Assembly (NCBI GenBank): GCA_902533965.1
Contig: CACANZ010000005.1
Span: 1-44,008 of the forward strand
Direction of reading: 5' to 3'
DNA: 44,008 nucleotides
Source: an uncultured Pelagibacteraceae bacterium
GTDB taxonomy: Bacteria > Pseudomonadota > Alphaproteobacteria > Pelagibacterales > AG-422-B15
Positions within the stretch are counted from its first letter, which is position 1; each line of letters begins with the position of its first letter. The translations under genes and the position numbers were made by a program. The notes below the pieces were generated by a model that was not told where the DNA came from, searched no databases, and saw only the letters and a list, made by a program, of their open reading frames with translations. Below, in pieces: positions 10,090-19,010 of this stretch.

Positions 10090-10458
10090 ATGTTGAGAGA
10101 GATATTTACTTGGTGGAACGGACAGACCATAGGCACCAGAATTTGGTCATATTTTAATGGAGTTTTAGTTGGAACTGATGATCAGGGTAATAAATATTAT
10201 AAAAATAAAAAAGATACTAAGAGGTGGGTTATTTACAACAGCATAATTGAGTCAACTCTTGTTAACCCGGAATGGAACAATTGGCTTAGATACACTTCAT
10301 TATCAAGACCATCAGAATCTGAAAAACATGATTGGCAGATAAACCATGTACCAAATTTAACAGGCACTGATGCTGCCTATGACCCAGAAAATAGTAAAAA
10401 AGAAATGAAGTCAGTTGCTAAAAATAATGATTATAAAAAATGGAGTCCAAAAGATTAA
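10090..10458 (+). CDS. NADH:ubiquinone oxidoreductase subunit NDUFA12 family
   Basis: 122 residues. The conserved pattern of the B17.2/NDUFA12 family is clear: ...FTWWNGQTIGTRIWSYFNG, then VGTDDQGNKYY, then RRWV-like KRWVIYN and PEWNNWLRYT. The protein is an accessory subunit of respiratory complex I, found in mitochondria and Alphaproteobacteria, located on the cytoplasmic (matrix-side) arm. It is followed by the DUF2155 gene, an alphaproteobacterial neighbour pair. The last 32 bases overlap the likely start of that gene. Confidence 0.93.
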   Translation: MLREIFTWWNGQTIGTRIWSYFNGVLVGTDDQGNKYYKNKKDTKRWVIYNSIIESTLVNPEWNNWLRYTSLSRPSESEKHDWQINHVPNLTGTDAAYDPENSKKEMKSVAKNNDYKKWSPKD

Positions 10459-10936
10459 AATAATATTTGATGTATTATTTTTGAGTTTATTATCGCTCTC
10501 TAATCTCTTTGCTCAAAACATTGATGATCTACCATTGATAAATTTAAATGAACTTGAACCCACCTATGAAGATGAAGTTTTAGATCAAAATATTGAAAAT
10601 GATTTAAAAGAAAGTGATTTTATTAAGAGTAAAAATAAAAATTTTGAAGAGTCGTTCGCTACCATCAGTTTATTAAACAAAATTACAGCTGAAGTTAAAA
10701 CCATAAATATTAAATTGAAAGAAAACTTTTTTTATGAAGAATTAAAAATTTATGTAATCGATTGCTATAATAGTAAGCCATTAGAAAAAGCAGAAACAGC
10801 AGTTTATTTGAATATTTACATCGAGAAAACGATGGAAAAAATATTTAACGGATGGATGATAAAATCTCTTCCATCAGTATCATCAATGGAACACCCAATA
10901 TATGATCTATGGGTAGATGATTGCTATAAACTATAG
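10427..10936 (+). CDS. DUF2155 domain exported protein
   Basis: 169 residues from the chosen ATG at 10427; an ATG at 10415 is also in frame but lengthens the overlap with the upstream gene. The N-terminus (KIIFDVLFLSLLSLSNLFAQ) looks like a signal peptide. The C-terminal half fits DUF2155: ATISLLNKITAEVKTINI, a VIDCYNSKP segment, and the hallmark GWMIKSLPSVSSMEHPIYD followed by LWVDDC, with two Cys that might pair. The function is unknown. The stop codon shares the palindrome CTATAG at 10931-10936 with the stop of the converging accC. Confidence 0.85.
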   Translation: MIIKNGVQKIKIIFDVLFLSLLSLSNLFAQNIDDLPLINLNELEPTYEDEVLDQNIENDLKESDFIKSKNKNFEESFATISLLNKITAEVKTINIKLKENFFYEELKIYVIDCYNSKPLEKAETAVYLNIYIEKTMEKIFNGWMIKSLPSVSSMEHPIYDLWVDDCYKL

Positions 10937-12271
10937 CTTCTCAATATTATTTTCTAACCAATTTATAGCCACTCCTCCATTCTTAAACTCGCGAGAAGAA
11001 AGTATTTTTTTATGAAGCTCAATGTTAGTATCTATTCCGTCAATTACAATTTCATTGAGAGACCTCAATGCTCGCTTGATAGCATGATTTCTTGTTCTGC
11101 CAGTAGAGATTAACTTCGCTAATAAATTATCATAATAGTGCGGTACTTTGTAACCAGAATAAATAAAGGTATCTAGTCTAATTCCGTTACCGGCGGGAGG
11201 ATGATACATTTCTATTTTGCCAGCAGATGGCTTGAAATCTTTTGAGCTTTCTGCATTTATTCTACATTCAATTGAATGTCCGAGAGGTTTAATGTTTTCT
11301 TGATTTGTAAAAATTTTATCTCCATGAGCAACACATATTTGTTCTCTTACGAGATCCACTCTAGTTAACATTTCTGTAATAGGGTGTTCCACCTGAAGCC
11401 TTGTATTCATTTCCATGAAATAAAATTCCTTACCGTCGAATAAAAATTCGAGAGTACCTAAACCCAAATAACCCATTTTTTCCATTGCATCAACGCATGT
11501 CTTAAATAGTTTCTGTTTTTTTTTCTCATCTACATTAGGGGCGAGGGCTTCCTCAACAACTTTCTGATTACGTCTTTGTACAGAACAGTCTCTTTCATGC
11601 AAATGAAGAAAATTACCATGAGTGTCGCAGATTACCTGAACTTCAATATGTCTAGGCGAGTCGATAAATTTTTCAATGTATATTGAGTCATTCCCAAAAA
11701 AAGAAAGTGCCTCCTGTTTAATAATTGGCAATGCATCCTTTAATTCTTTTTTTGAATTAACAATTTTCATTCCTCTGCCACCACCTCCAGCACTAGCTTT
11801 AAGTAAAACAGGGTATCCTATCTCATCACTAGCTGTCAGCGCATCAGACTCACTTTTTACCTCACCTTCAGAACCTGGAACTGTTGGCACGTCAAATTTT
11901 TTCATTATTTTTTTAGCTTCAATTTTATCACCCATCATTTCAATATGAGAATACTTTGGCCCAATAAAAGTTAGCTTGTGATCCTCAAGCATCTTGGCAA
12001 ATGAAGCATTTTCAGAGAGAAAGCCATATCCTGGATGAACTGCTTGAGCCCCTGTAATTTCACATGCTGAAATTATGGCATGAGCATTTAAATAGCTTTT
12101 ATTAACTGGATTAGGCCCTATGCAAACACTCTCATCAGCAATTCTGACATGCATAGACTCAGTATCCGCTTCACTGTGAACAGCTACAGTTGAAATTCCA
12201 AGTTCTTGGCAGGCTCGATTTATTCTAACTGCAATTTCACCTCGGTTAGCAATAAGAACTTTGTCAAACAT
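10931..12271 (-). CDS. accC: biotin carboxylase subunit of acetyl-CoA carboxylase
   Basis: 446 residues, the standard AccC length. It begins MFDKVLIANRGEIAVRINRA, the typical biotin carboxylase start. The ATP-grasp glycine loop KASAGGGGRGM, the HIEVQVICDTHGN segment, the RDCSVQRRNQKVVEEALAP region and MNTRLQVEHPITEM are all present. It carboxylates the biotin on AccB using ATP and bicarbonate, the first half of malonyl-CoA formation for fatty acid synthesis. Its ATG overlaps the accB stop (TAATG), showing tight translational coupling. It converges on the DUF2155 gene with a 6-base overlap. Confidence 0.98.
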   Translation of the reverse strand: MFDKVLIANRGEIAVRINRACQELGISTVAVHSEADTESMHVRIADESVCIGPNPVNKSYLNAHAIISACEITGAQAVHPGYGFLSENASFAKMLEDHKLTFIGPKYSHIEMMGDKIEAKKIMKKFDVPTVPGSEGEVKSESDALTASDEIGYPVLLKASAGGGGRGMKIVNSKKELKDALPIIKQEALSFFGNDSIYIEKFIDSPRHIEVQVICDTHGNFLHLHERDCSVQRRNQKVVEEALAPNVDEKKKQKLFKTCVDAMEKMGYLGLGTLEFLFDGKEFYFMEMNTRLQVEHPITEMLTRVDLVREQICVAHGDKIFTNQENIKPLGHSIECRINAESSKDFKPSAGKIEMYHPPAGNGIRLDTFIYSGYKVPHYYDNLLAKLISTGRTRNHAIKRALRSLNEIVIDGIDTNIELHKKILSSREFKNGGVAINWLENNIEKL

Positions 12272-12717
12272 TATCCTATGAGCATTAATGGTTGGCCAAA
12301 TTCTACCGCTTGCTCATTTTCAACTAAAATTTTAATTACTTTTCCTTGCAGTGAAGACTCTATAGGATTCATTGTTTTCATTGCTTCAACAATAAGAATT
12401 GTTTGACCTGATTTAACAGAGTCACCAATATTCACAAATTTATTAGCACCTGGCTCTGGTTGAAGGTAAACGGTTCCAACCATTGGAGATTTGATTACTC
12501 TTGGATCGTTTTTGTAATCATCTTCAGATACTTGTATTTCTGAATTATTTTGGATTGAAGTATCTTTATCAACAGACTGTAAGCGGGCACCTTTCGCAAC
12601 TGTTACTGAAAAATCCCCATCTGAATATGAAACTTCAGTTAAATTTAATTCTTCAAGAATTTTTGTTAAATCTTTTATAGGTTTAGGGTCGATATTTTTT
12701 TTAGACTTATCACTCAT
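12271..12717 (-). CDS. accB: biotin carboxyl carrier protein of acetyl-CoA carboxylase
   Basis: 148 residues, normal for BCCP. The N-terminal helical part (LTKILEELNLTEVSYSDGD) is followed by an acidic/polar linker and the biotinyl domain: SPMVGTVYLQPEPGA, then the biotinylation motif EAMKTMNPIES, where the Lys carries biotin, then PLMLIG at the C-terminus. A Shine-Dalgarno-like AAGGG lies just before the ATG. It is co-transcribed with accC downstream (1-base TAATG overlap) and with aroQ 12 bases upstream, the common aroQ-accB-accC order. Confidence 0.97.
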   Translation of the reverse strand: MSDKSKKNIDPKPIKDLTKILEELNLTEVSYSDGDFSVTVAKGARLQSVDKDTSIQNNSEIQVSEDDYKNDPRVIKSPMVGTVYLQPEPGANKFVNIGDSVKSGQTILIVEAMKTMNPIESSLQGKVIKILVENEQAVEFGQPLMLIG

Positions 12718-12729
12718 AAGATTACCCTT

Positions 12730-13173
12730 TTATATTAATTTAACCATTCCTTCAACTGCGAGCACATAACTATATGGTCCAAATCCGCAAATAACTCCAT
12801 GCACCCCTTTACTTATATACGAGTGATGTCTAAAGTCTTCTCTTCTAAATAAATTGGATAAATGAATTTCAATTTTTGGGATTTCTATTGTTAAAAGTGC
12901 ATCTAATATTGCTACTGAGGTGTGTGAAAAGCCACCCCCATTTATTATCAGTCCAGATGCAGTATTTTTTGATTGTTGTATACAATCTACAATATCACCT
13001 TCAGAATTAGATTGAAAAAAACTCACATCAATTTCTTTATAGTTTTGAGCGATGTAATCCTTTACAGACTTATGAACTTGATCCAATGTCATAGATCCGT
13101 AAATTTCTGGCTCTCTTTCACCAAGCATATTTAAATTAGGCCCATCGACAAATTGAATAAATTTTTTACTCAT
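12730..13173 (-). CDS. aroQ: 3-dehydroquinate dehydratase, type II
   Basis: 147 residues, normal for the dodecameric type II enzyme that dehydrates 3-dehydroquinate in the shikimate pathway. Motifs: GPNLNMLGEREPEIYG with the catalytic Tyr at residue 25, IINGGGFSHTSVAILDAL, and EIHLSNLFRREDFRHHSYIS with the catalytic His. One oddity is DGPNLN where most members have NGPNLN. The substitution sits at the edge of the active site. It leads the aroQ-accB-accC cluster. Confidence 0.96.
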   Translation of the reverse strand: MSKKFIQFVDGPNLNMLGEREPEIYGSMTLDQVHKSVKDYIAQNYKEIDVSFFQSNSEGDIVDCIQQSKNTASGLIINGGGFSHTSVAILDALLTIEIPKIEIHLSNLFRREDFRHHSYISKGVHGVICGFGPYSYVLAVEGMVKLI

Positions 13174-13195
13174 TTTAATATTATACTTCTAATCA

Positions 13196-14527
13196 TCATC
13201 TTTTTGAAACTTCTTTCTGTAAAATTTCAATTAAATCATTAGATCGATACCATTCTGGAGAATTTTCCTCAATATGTTTTAATGCTTTAACAGCAAATTC
13301 ATATGATAATTCACGTTCGCCAATAAGAAAATAACGTTCAGCAGTGGCATAGTTAGCCAGTGTAATTGATCCAGTTTGTGCATATGCTCTTGATAGCAAA
13401 TACCATGCATAAGCATTTTCTGAGTTGATGAGTAATGATTTTTTTAAATTTATAATAGCATCTGTTGATTTATTTGTTTCCTCAAAGGTTAACAGGTAAT
13501 TGCCCAGCATCATGTAATATAAGTCATTTACTTTATCAATATTATTGATTGCTGCTTCATGGTAAAAAGTAGCGCTTTTGTAATCATTATTTGCAAAGTA
13601 TATCTCGCCCAGTAGTTCATTGTAAAATGGATTAGATGGATCCTTATTAATCAGCCGTTTCATATTTTCTATTGATTTTGAGTGATTACCTTGAAAATAG
13701 TTTGATACTGCAGTAGCATACAAATCTACATCTTTCATTGAATTATAGATAGCTTCTGTCTCATTATGTGGATGTGTAAAACCGTGCAGCTTAGCTTTTA
13801 ATAGCTCAAATTTTTTTTCAAATATTTCATTTGAGTCGTAATCGCAATTATTATAATTTTCTAGTGACGAATTAATCCATCCAATTCTATTTTGAACAAG
13901 CGGGTGAGTAGATCGATAATTATTTTCATCTAAAGCGTAAGCTTCCTTTACGTTCTCAATTTTTTTTAAGAACTCTATTAAATATTTTCCATTTATTCCA
14001 TTATCACATAATATCTTTACAGCAGCTTGATCCGCTGAAGCCTCCTGAGTTCTAGAATAATATGAAAAATTATCATTTATACTTGCTTGCCCAACCATAA
14101 CTCCTGCTATTCCAGCGTCAGTTGCGCCGGCAATCATTCCAATTATACCAAGTAAATATATTGGCAATGCTTTATTAGAAAGGTTAGATATTTCGATTGA
14201 TGTATTAAAAATATGTCCTCCTAATATATGAGCTAGTTCGTGTGCAAGTACAGCGGCGTATTCTCTATAGTCATTTGCTGTCAAAATAAGTTCAGTATTT
14301 ACAAAAATATTTTGACCGCCTGTTACAAATGCATTTACTTGATCACTTTTTACAAAATAAATTTTTAAGTCTTCTGGTTCAAGATTATTTGTTTTTAATA
14401 AAATAGAGACAATATCATCAGTGAATTGTTCTAATTCAGTATCTCTAATAATTTCAAACGCATTTGACTGAGAAAAAAGAAAATAAAATAAAAAAAAGAA
14501 TTTAATAAAAAATTTGTGACATTTCAT
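13196..14527 (-). CDS. periplasmic M48 metalloprotease with TPR repeats (BepA-like)
   Basis: 443 residues from the chosen start MKCHKFFIKFFF, whose ATG overlaps the rng stop as TAATG; an ATG four codons upstream is also possible. The N-terminus is a signal peptide (hydrophobic run ending SQSNA). The M48 zinc site is HELAH in AHELAHILGGHIF, with the third ligand in EASADQAAVKIL. The C-terminal half has helical repeats that look like TPRs (NPFYNELLGEIYFANNDYKSA, split over the repeat; YAWYLLSRAYAQ). By family knowledge BepA-type proteins check outer-membrane protein assembly, so it is probably periplasmic envelope quality control. Confidence 0.88.
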   Translation of the reverse strand: MKCHKFFIKFFFLFYFLFSQSNAFEIIRDTELEQFTDDIVSILLKTNNLEPEDLKIYFVKSDQVNAFVTGGQNIFVNTELILTANDYREYAAVLAHELAHILGGHIFNTSIEISNLSNKALPIYLLGIIGMIAGATDAGIAGVMVGQASINDNFSYYSRTQEASADQAAVKILCDNGINGKYLIEFLKKIENVKEAYALDENNYRSTHPLVQNRIGWINSSLENYNNCDYDSNEIFEKKFELLKAKLHGFTHPHNETEAIYNSMKDVDLYATAVSNYFQGNHSKSIENMKRLINKDPSNPFYNELLGEIYFANNDYKSATFYHEAAINNIDKVNDLYYMMLGNYLLTFEETNKSTDAIINLKKSLLINSENAYAWYLLSRAYAQTGSITLANYATAERYFLIGERELSYEFAVKALKHIEENSPEWYRSNDLIEILQKEVSKR

Positions 14528-16401
14528 TACTTTTGCCACCAGCCTGTTTTTTTGTTCTTAATCTCTTTAAGGGCGGGTTTTGAATTTTTGATTTTATTTT
14601 TAGAAGTGTTTGTATTGAGATTTTTTTCTAACTCATTTACTTTTACTGCTTTCTTTACTGTCTTTTTTTTGACTGATCTCTCACTGCTCTTCTTAGTCTT
14701 GCTTATTCTACTATTTGTTTTATTTTTTTTATTTGACTCGTCAGTTTCGAATATGATTTCTGAATTTTTAAGCGAATTATCGTCTGACAAATTAATTGAT
14801 ACTTTTCTAGATAATTCAATATTATCTAATTCTTTTTGATAATTTGTTAAAATAAGATTTTTGATATAAGAATTTATTTTTATACATAATTTTTTTGTTT
14901 TCTTTTTATTTAATTCTTCATTTATCTGGTATAAAAATTTTAGGATGATTGAAGGATGGTTAAGTTCTGTTTTCCATTCAATGAAGCTTTGCCTTAGTCG
15001 TTGTCGTGACATTTCTAGCAGTCCAAATTGACTTATCCTTGAGACTTGTGTTCTGGCCCTATCTTTTTTGACAAGTTCTTTAATCTTACGTTCAACCTGA
15101 CGATTATTTCTCATTTCATACATATCAATGAAATCTACAACAATTAACCCAGAGAGATCACGTATTTTAATTTGCTTTGCTATTTCTATTGCTGCTTCCA
15201 AATTTGTCTTAAGTGCAGTTTTTTCAATGTTTCTCTCTTTTGTTGCTCCTCCAGAGTTTACATCAATAGCAACTAATGCTTCAGTTGGGTTAATTACTAA
15301 GTAACCTCCAGATTTAAGCTTTACTTCTGCATCGAACATCTTGATTATTTCTTTTTCGATTTTGTGCTTTGTAAATAGCGGTTCTTTATTTTTATATAAT
15401 TTTACGAATTTTGAGTTACCGGGTAAAACTTGAGACATGTATTTTTTTGTTTCCTTGTAAGCATCATTACCCTGCACCAAAATCTCCTTCATTTCTTTTG
15501 AGTAGATATCTCTTACTATCCTTCTTAGTAAATTACCTTCTTCGTGTATTAATGCAGGGGCAATTGCTTTTTTTGTCTCATTTACTATTTGTGCCCACAA
15601 TTTATTCAGAGTTGAATAATCTTTCTTAATTTCATTTTTTGTTCGATTTAATCCAGCAGTTCTAATAATTAAACCCATTTCAGCTGGTACCTTAAGCTCC
15701 TCAATTATTTTTTTTAATTTTTTTCTATCATCAGATATAGAAATTTTTCTTGAAACTCCTTTAGTTTTTGTAGAGTTTGGCATTAGAACTGAATATTTTC
15801 CTGCAAGTGAAATATACGAAGTTAAAGCAGCTCCTTTATTGCCTCTTTCTTCCTTTACAACCTGCACTAAGATAAGTTGACCTGTTTTTATAACTTCTTG
15901 AATTTTATATGAGCGATAAAGCCTTCTTCTCAAACTAGAGCTATTTTTTCGCTTAAAAGTTTTTTTTCCTATCTCGTATTCTTTGCTTTCTTCATTACCG
16001 CTTAGATCTGACTCATCTTTATTGTTTATTTCTATAACTTCAGTTTCATTAGAGTCAGTATTGTTCTGAACTCCTTTGTTGTAGTCATCATCCTCTGAAT
16101 TGTGATCTTCTTCTATTTCAGCTTCTGCTTGTATTAGAGCTTCTCTGTCTGCTACGGGAATTTGAAAATAATTAGGATGTATTTCGCCAAATGCTAAGAA
16201 GCCATTTTTTTCAGACCCAATATCTACGAATGCCGCTTGTAAAGAAGCCTCGATTCTTGATACCTTACCTAAATAAATATTTCCCTTTAAATTTTTTTTA
16301 GAGATAGACTCAAATTCAAAATCTTCCAATTCATTATCAGATAATAATGCAAATTGAGTTTGAGTCTCATTCGAGCCATCGATGAGTATTTTTTGTGACA
16401 T
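14527..16401 (-). CDS. rng: ribonuclease E/G lacking the zinc-link motif
   Basis: 624 residues. The order is an N-terminal S1 region (NIYLGKVSRIEASLQAAFVDIG) with a charged, acidic insertion at about 93-155, then the catalytic domain. The two metal-binding aspartates are D380 (AIDVNSGG) and D423 (VVDFIDM), 43 apart as in E. coli RNase E (303/346). The CPxCxG zinc-link normally just after LLEMSRQRLRPS is absent; here the chain reads RQRLRQSFIEWKTELNHPS, and only one Cys is seen further on. The tail is Lys-rich and low in complexity. It should initiate mRNA decay and process rRNA/tRNA. AAAGG precedes the ATG. Confidence 0.92.
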   Translation of the reverse strand: MSQKILIDGSNETQTQFALLSDNELEDFEFESISKKNLKGNIYLGKVSRIEASLQAAFVDIGSEKNGFLAFGEIHPNYFQIPVADREALIQAEAEIEEDHNSEDDDYNKGVQNNTDSNETEVIEINNKDESDLSGNEESKEYEIGKKTFKRKNSSSLRRRLYRSYKIQEVIKTGQLILVQVVKEERGNKGAALTSYISLAGKYSVLMPNSTKTKGVSRKISISDDRKKLKKIIEELKVPAEMGLIIRTAGLNRTKNEIKKDYSTLNKLWAQIVNETKKAIAPALIHEEGNLLRRIVRDIYSKEMKEILVQGNDAYKETKKYMSQVLPGNSKFVKLYKNKEPLFTKHKIEKEIIKMFDAEVKLKSGGYLVINPTEALVAIDVNSGGATKERNIEKTALKTNLEAAIEIAKQIKIRDLSGLIVVDFIDMYEMRNNRQVERKIKELVKKDRARTQVSRISQFGLLEMSRQRLRQSFIEWKTELNHPSIILKFLYQINEELNKKKTKKLCIKINSYIKNLILTNYQKELDNIELSRKVSINLSDDNSLKNSEIIFETDESNKKNKTNSRISKTKKSSERSVKKKTVKKAVKVNELEKNLNTNTSKNKIKNSKPALKEIKNKKTGWWQK

Positions 16402-16620
16402 TTAAGAAAACCTTTCAAAGTAATTACCACATTAAGTGGCATAGAATATTTGTATGCGAATATGTTTGATTTGATCATAATAATTATCTAACTATATGAT
16501 TGTATTGTTATATTTAGAATTTGCAAAAATCAATGATTTATTATTTTGTTTTTTTTAGCAGAAATTGAGTATTTTAAGTCTAATCAACGCCATATTTTTG
16601 TTTAACTATTCAAAACTTAT

Positions 16621-19008
16621 ATGACTCAAACAATTAAATTATTTACCTACATAGGAATCATTCTTTTTTTTGTAACATTTGGAATAATTTTATATTTTAT
16701 ATTTCAATTACCAGATGACTCAAGTTTACAGAACTATAAACCAAATGTAATGAGCAGAATTCATGCGTCAAACGGCGACCTTGTAAAAGAATTTTCAAAA
16801 GAATACCGAATCTTTATACCAATAAAAGACATACCTGATGATTTAAAGAATGCATTTATTTCTGCAGAAGATAAAAATTTTTACAGACATTTCGGAGTTG
16901 ACCCAATTGGAATTATACGAGCTTTGGTCAAAAATATTTCAAATCTTTTTAATGACAAAAGGCCTGAGGGCGCGTCAACTATTACTCAACAGGTTGCTAA
17001 AAATTTTCTTTTATCTGATGAATTGAGTATAAATCGAAAAATTAAAGAGGGACTTCTTGCGCTAAAAATTGAACAAACATTGCCTAAAGAAAGAATTTTA
17101 GAACTCTATTTAAATCAAATTTACCTTGGATCTGGAACTTACGGTATTGCTGCAGCATCAAATAGATACTTTAAAAAATCTCTAAGCGAACTTGATATCC
17201 ATGAAATGGCTTTTCTGGCGGCACTTCCTAAGGCACCGAGCAGATATAATCCTGAAAGAAATTATAATAAGGCGTTTGAAAGAAGAAACTGGGTACTCGA
17301 AAGAATGTTTGTAAATGGGTATATTGATAAGTACGAATTAAATTCGTTTAAAAAAATCCCAATTAGTACTTATTTAAAAGAAAATAACAGAATCTTTGCA
17401 AATGATTATTATCTTGAGGAAATAAGAAAAAAAATAATTTTAATTTTTGGTGAAGATTATTTGTATAATGGGGGATTGTCAGTCCGATCATCTTTGAATA
17501 CTGAGATTCAAATTGCCGCCGATAATGCTTTGAAGAAAGGGCTGCTACAATATGATAAGAGACATGGTTTTCGTGGACCGATAACTAATGATGCAAGCAA
17601 TAATTGGCACTTAAAACATATAAATAACAATCCTTCTCATAACTTTTTAATTGCAAAAATTATTAAATTTAATGAAATCAATAATAATGCTCAAATTGAA
17701 GTTATTTTAAATGATAAAAAAATTCACGCAGAACTTGTTAACTTTAAATGGGCAAGAAAGAGTCTTTCTGGCGGCTATTTAGGGCCTAAAATTAACAAGG
17801 TAAGTGATATTTTACAATTAAACGATATTATTTACGTTTCAAAAGATAGTAAGCACAATTACAGCTTAGAGCAAATTCCAAAAATTAACGGAGGCATTAT
17901 TGTAATGGACCCTTATACAGGAAGAGTTTTTGCTTTATCGGGTGGATTTGATTTTAATAAATCTAATTTTAACAGAGTCATACAAGCTAAGCGACAACCT
18001 GGCTCATCATTTAAACCATTTGTTTATATGTCTGCTTTAGAAAATGGATTACAGCCAAATAGTTTGATATTGGACGCCCCTTTTGTTGTTGATCAGGGTT
18101 CAGACTTAGGTAAATGGAAGCCTGAAAATTACGGTAAGAAATTTTATGGACCATCTACTCTAAGGAAAGGAATAGAAAATTCTCGGAATTTAATGACGAT
18201 AAGAATAGCTCAATATTTGGGAATGGAAAAGGTAGCAGAAATAGCAAACAGGTCAGGGGTAATGGAAAATATGCCAAACGTTCTCTCGATGGCTCTTGGT
18301 GCAGGAGAAACTTCCCTTATTGCTCTTACGGCGGCCTATGCTTCTTTTGTAAATGGAGGAAAGAAAGTAGAACCAAGTCTTATTGATAGAATTCAAGACA
18401 GAAGGGGTAAAAATATTTTTTTAGAGAATTTTGCAACATGTGCTAATTGTGACGAGCCATATATTGAGGAAAATCCGATGCCAGAAATTATAAATTCATC
18501 TGAAAGCATATTTGATGAAGCTAAATCCTATCAAATGGTTTCTATTTTAAAAGGAGCTGTTGATAGGGGCACCGGAAGAAAAACAAAAATTAATGGAATT
18601 GAAATAGCTGGTAAAACTGGGACAACAAATAACAATACAGATGCTTGGTTTATTGGATTTACCTCGGATTTAATTATTGGTGTATATGCGGGATTTGATA
18701 TACCCAAGTCACTTGGTAAAAGAGAAACGGGATCATCAGTTGCTGTTCCAATTTTTCGTAATTTTGTAAAAAATTATTACGAAGAAAAGCCAATTTTACC
18801 TTTTACTATTCCTAATGGAATTGAGTTAATTAAGATCAATTATGATACAGGAGAAATAGCAAGCGATTTTAAAAACAGTGAAAGTGTCTATGAAGCATTC
18901 AGTAAAAGTGATAACCTTGTAAGTAATGGTGAAATTCTTGTTGGTTCTGAGGGTTTCCAAATTATTGAGGTTGCAGATGACATTATGGAGGAGTATGTAA
19001 TTTATTAG
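16621..19008 (+). CDS. mrcA: class A penicillin-binding protein (PBP1a type)
   Basis: 795 residues. One N-terminal membrane anchor (about residues 7-30) is followed by the GT51 transglycosylase: AEDKNFYRHFG with catalytic Glu at 83, and GASTITQQVAKNF. The transpeptidase domain has all three motifs: SSFK (S462-K465), SRN (from 521) and KTGTT (from 665). The enzyme polymerises lipid II and cross-links peptidoglycan at the periplasmic face. The CATCANCDEP segment near residue 605 carries two Cys. No Shine-Dalgarno site is visible before the ATG. The prfB start lies 2 bases after the stop, so the two genes are likely co-transcribed. Confidence 0.95.
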   Translation: MTQTIKLFTYIGIILFFVTFGIILYFIFQLPDDSSLQNYKPNVMSRIHASNGDLVKEFSKEYRIFIPIKDIPDDLKNAFISAEDKNFYRHFGVDPIGIIRALVKNISNLFNDKRPEGASTITQQVAKNFLLSDELSINRKIKEGLLALKIEQTLPKERILELYLNQIYLGSGTYGIAAASNRYFKKSLSELDIHEMAFLAALPKAPSRYNPERNYNKAFERRNWVLERMFVNGYIDKYELNSFKKIPISTYLKENNRIFANDYYLEEIRKKIILIFGEDYLYNGGLSVRSSLNTEIQIAADNALKKGLLQYDKRHGFRGPITNDASNNWHLKHINNNPSHNFLIAKIIKFNEINNNAQIEVILNDKKIHAELVNFKWARKSLSGGYLGPKINKVSDILQLNDIIYVSKDSKHNYSLEQIPKINGGIIVMDPYTGRVFALSGGFDFNKSNFNRVIQAKRQPGSSFKPFVYMSALENGLQPNSLILDAPFVVDQGSDLGKWKPENYGKKFYGPSTLRKGIENSRNLMTIRIAQYLGMEKVAEIANRSGVMENMPNVLSMALGAGETSLIALTAAYASFVNGGKKVEPSLIDRIQDRRGKNIFLENFATCANCDEPYIEENPMPEIINSSESIFDEAKSYQMVSILKGAVDRGTGRKTKINGIEIAGKTGTTNNNTDAWFIGFTSDLIIGVYAGFDIPKSLGKRETGSSVAVPIFRNFVKNYYEEKPILPFTIPNGIELIKINYDTGEIASDFKNSESVYEAFSKSDNLVSNGEILVGSEGFQIIEVADDIMEEYVIY

Positions 19009-19010
19009 TT

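Noticed and set aside
16402..16620. Small gene or RNA in the 219-base gap between rng and the PBP gene
   Set aside because: No frame with a ribosome site and no convincing stems; it probably holds the two divergent promoters only.
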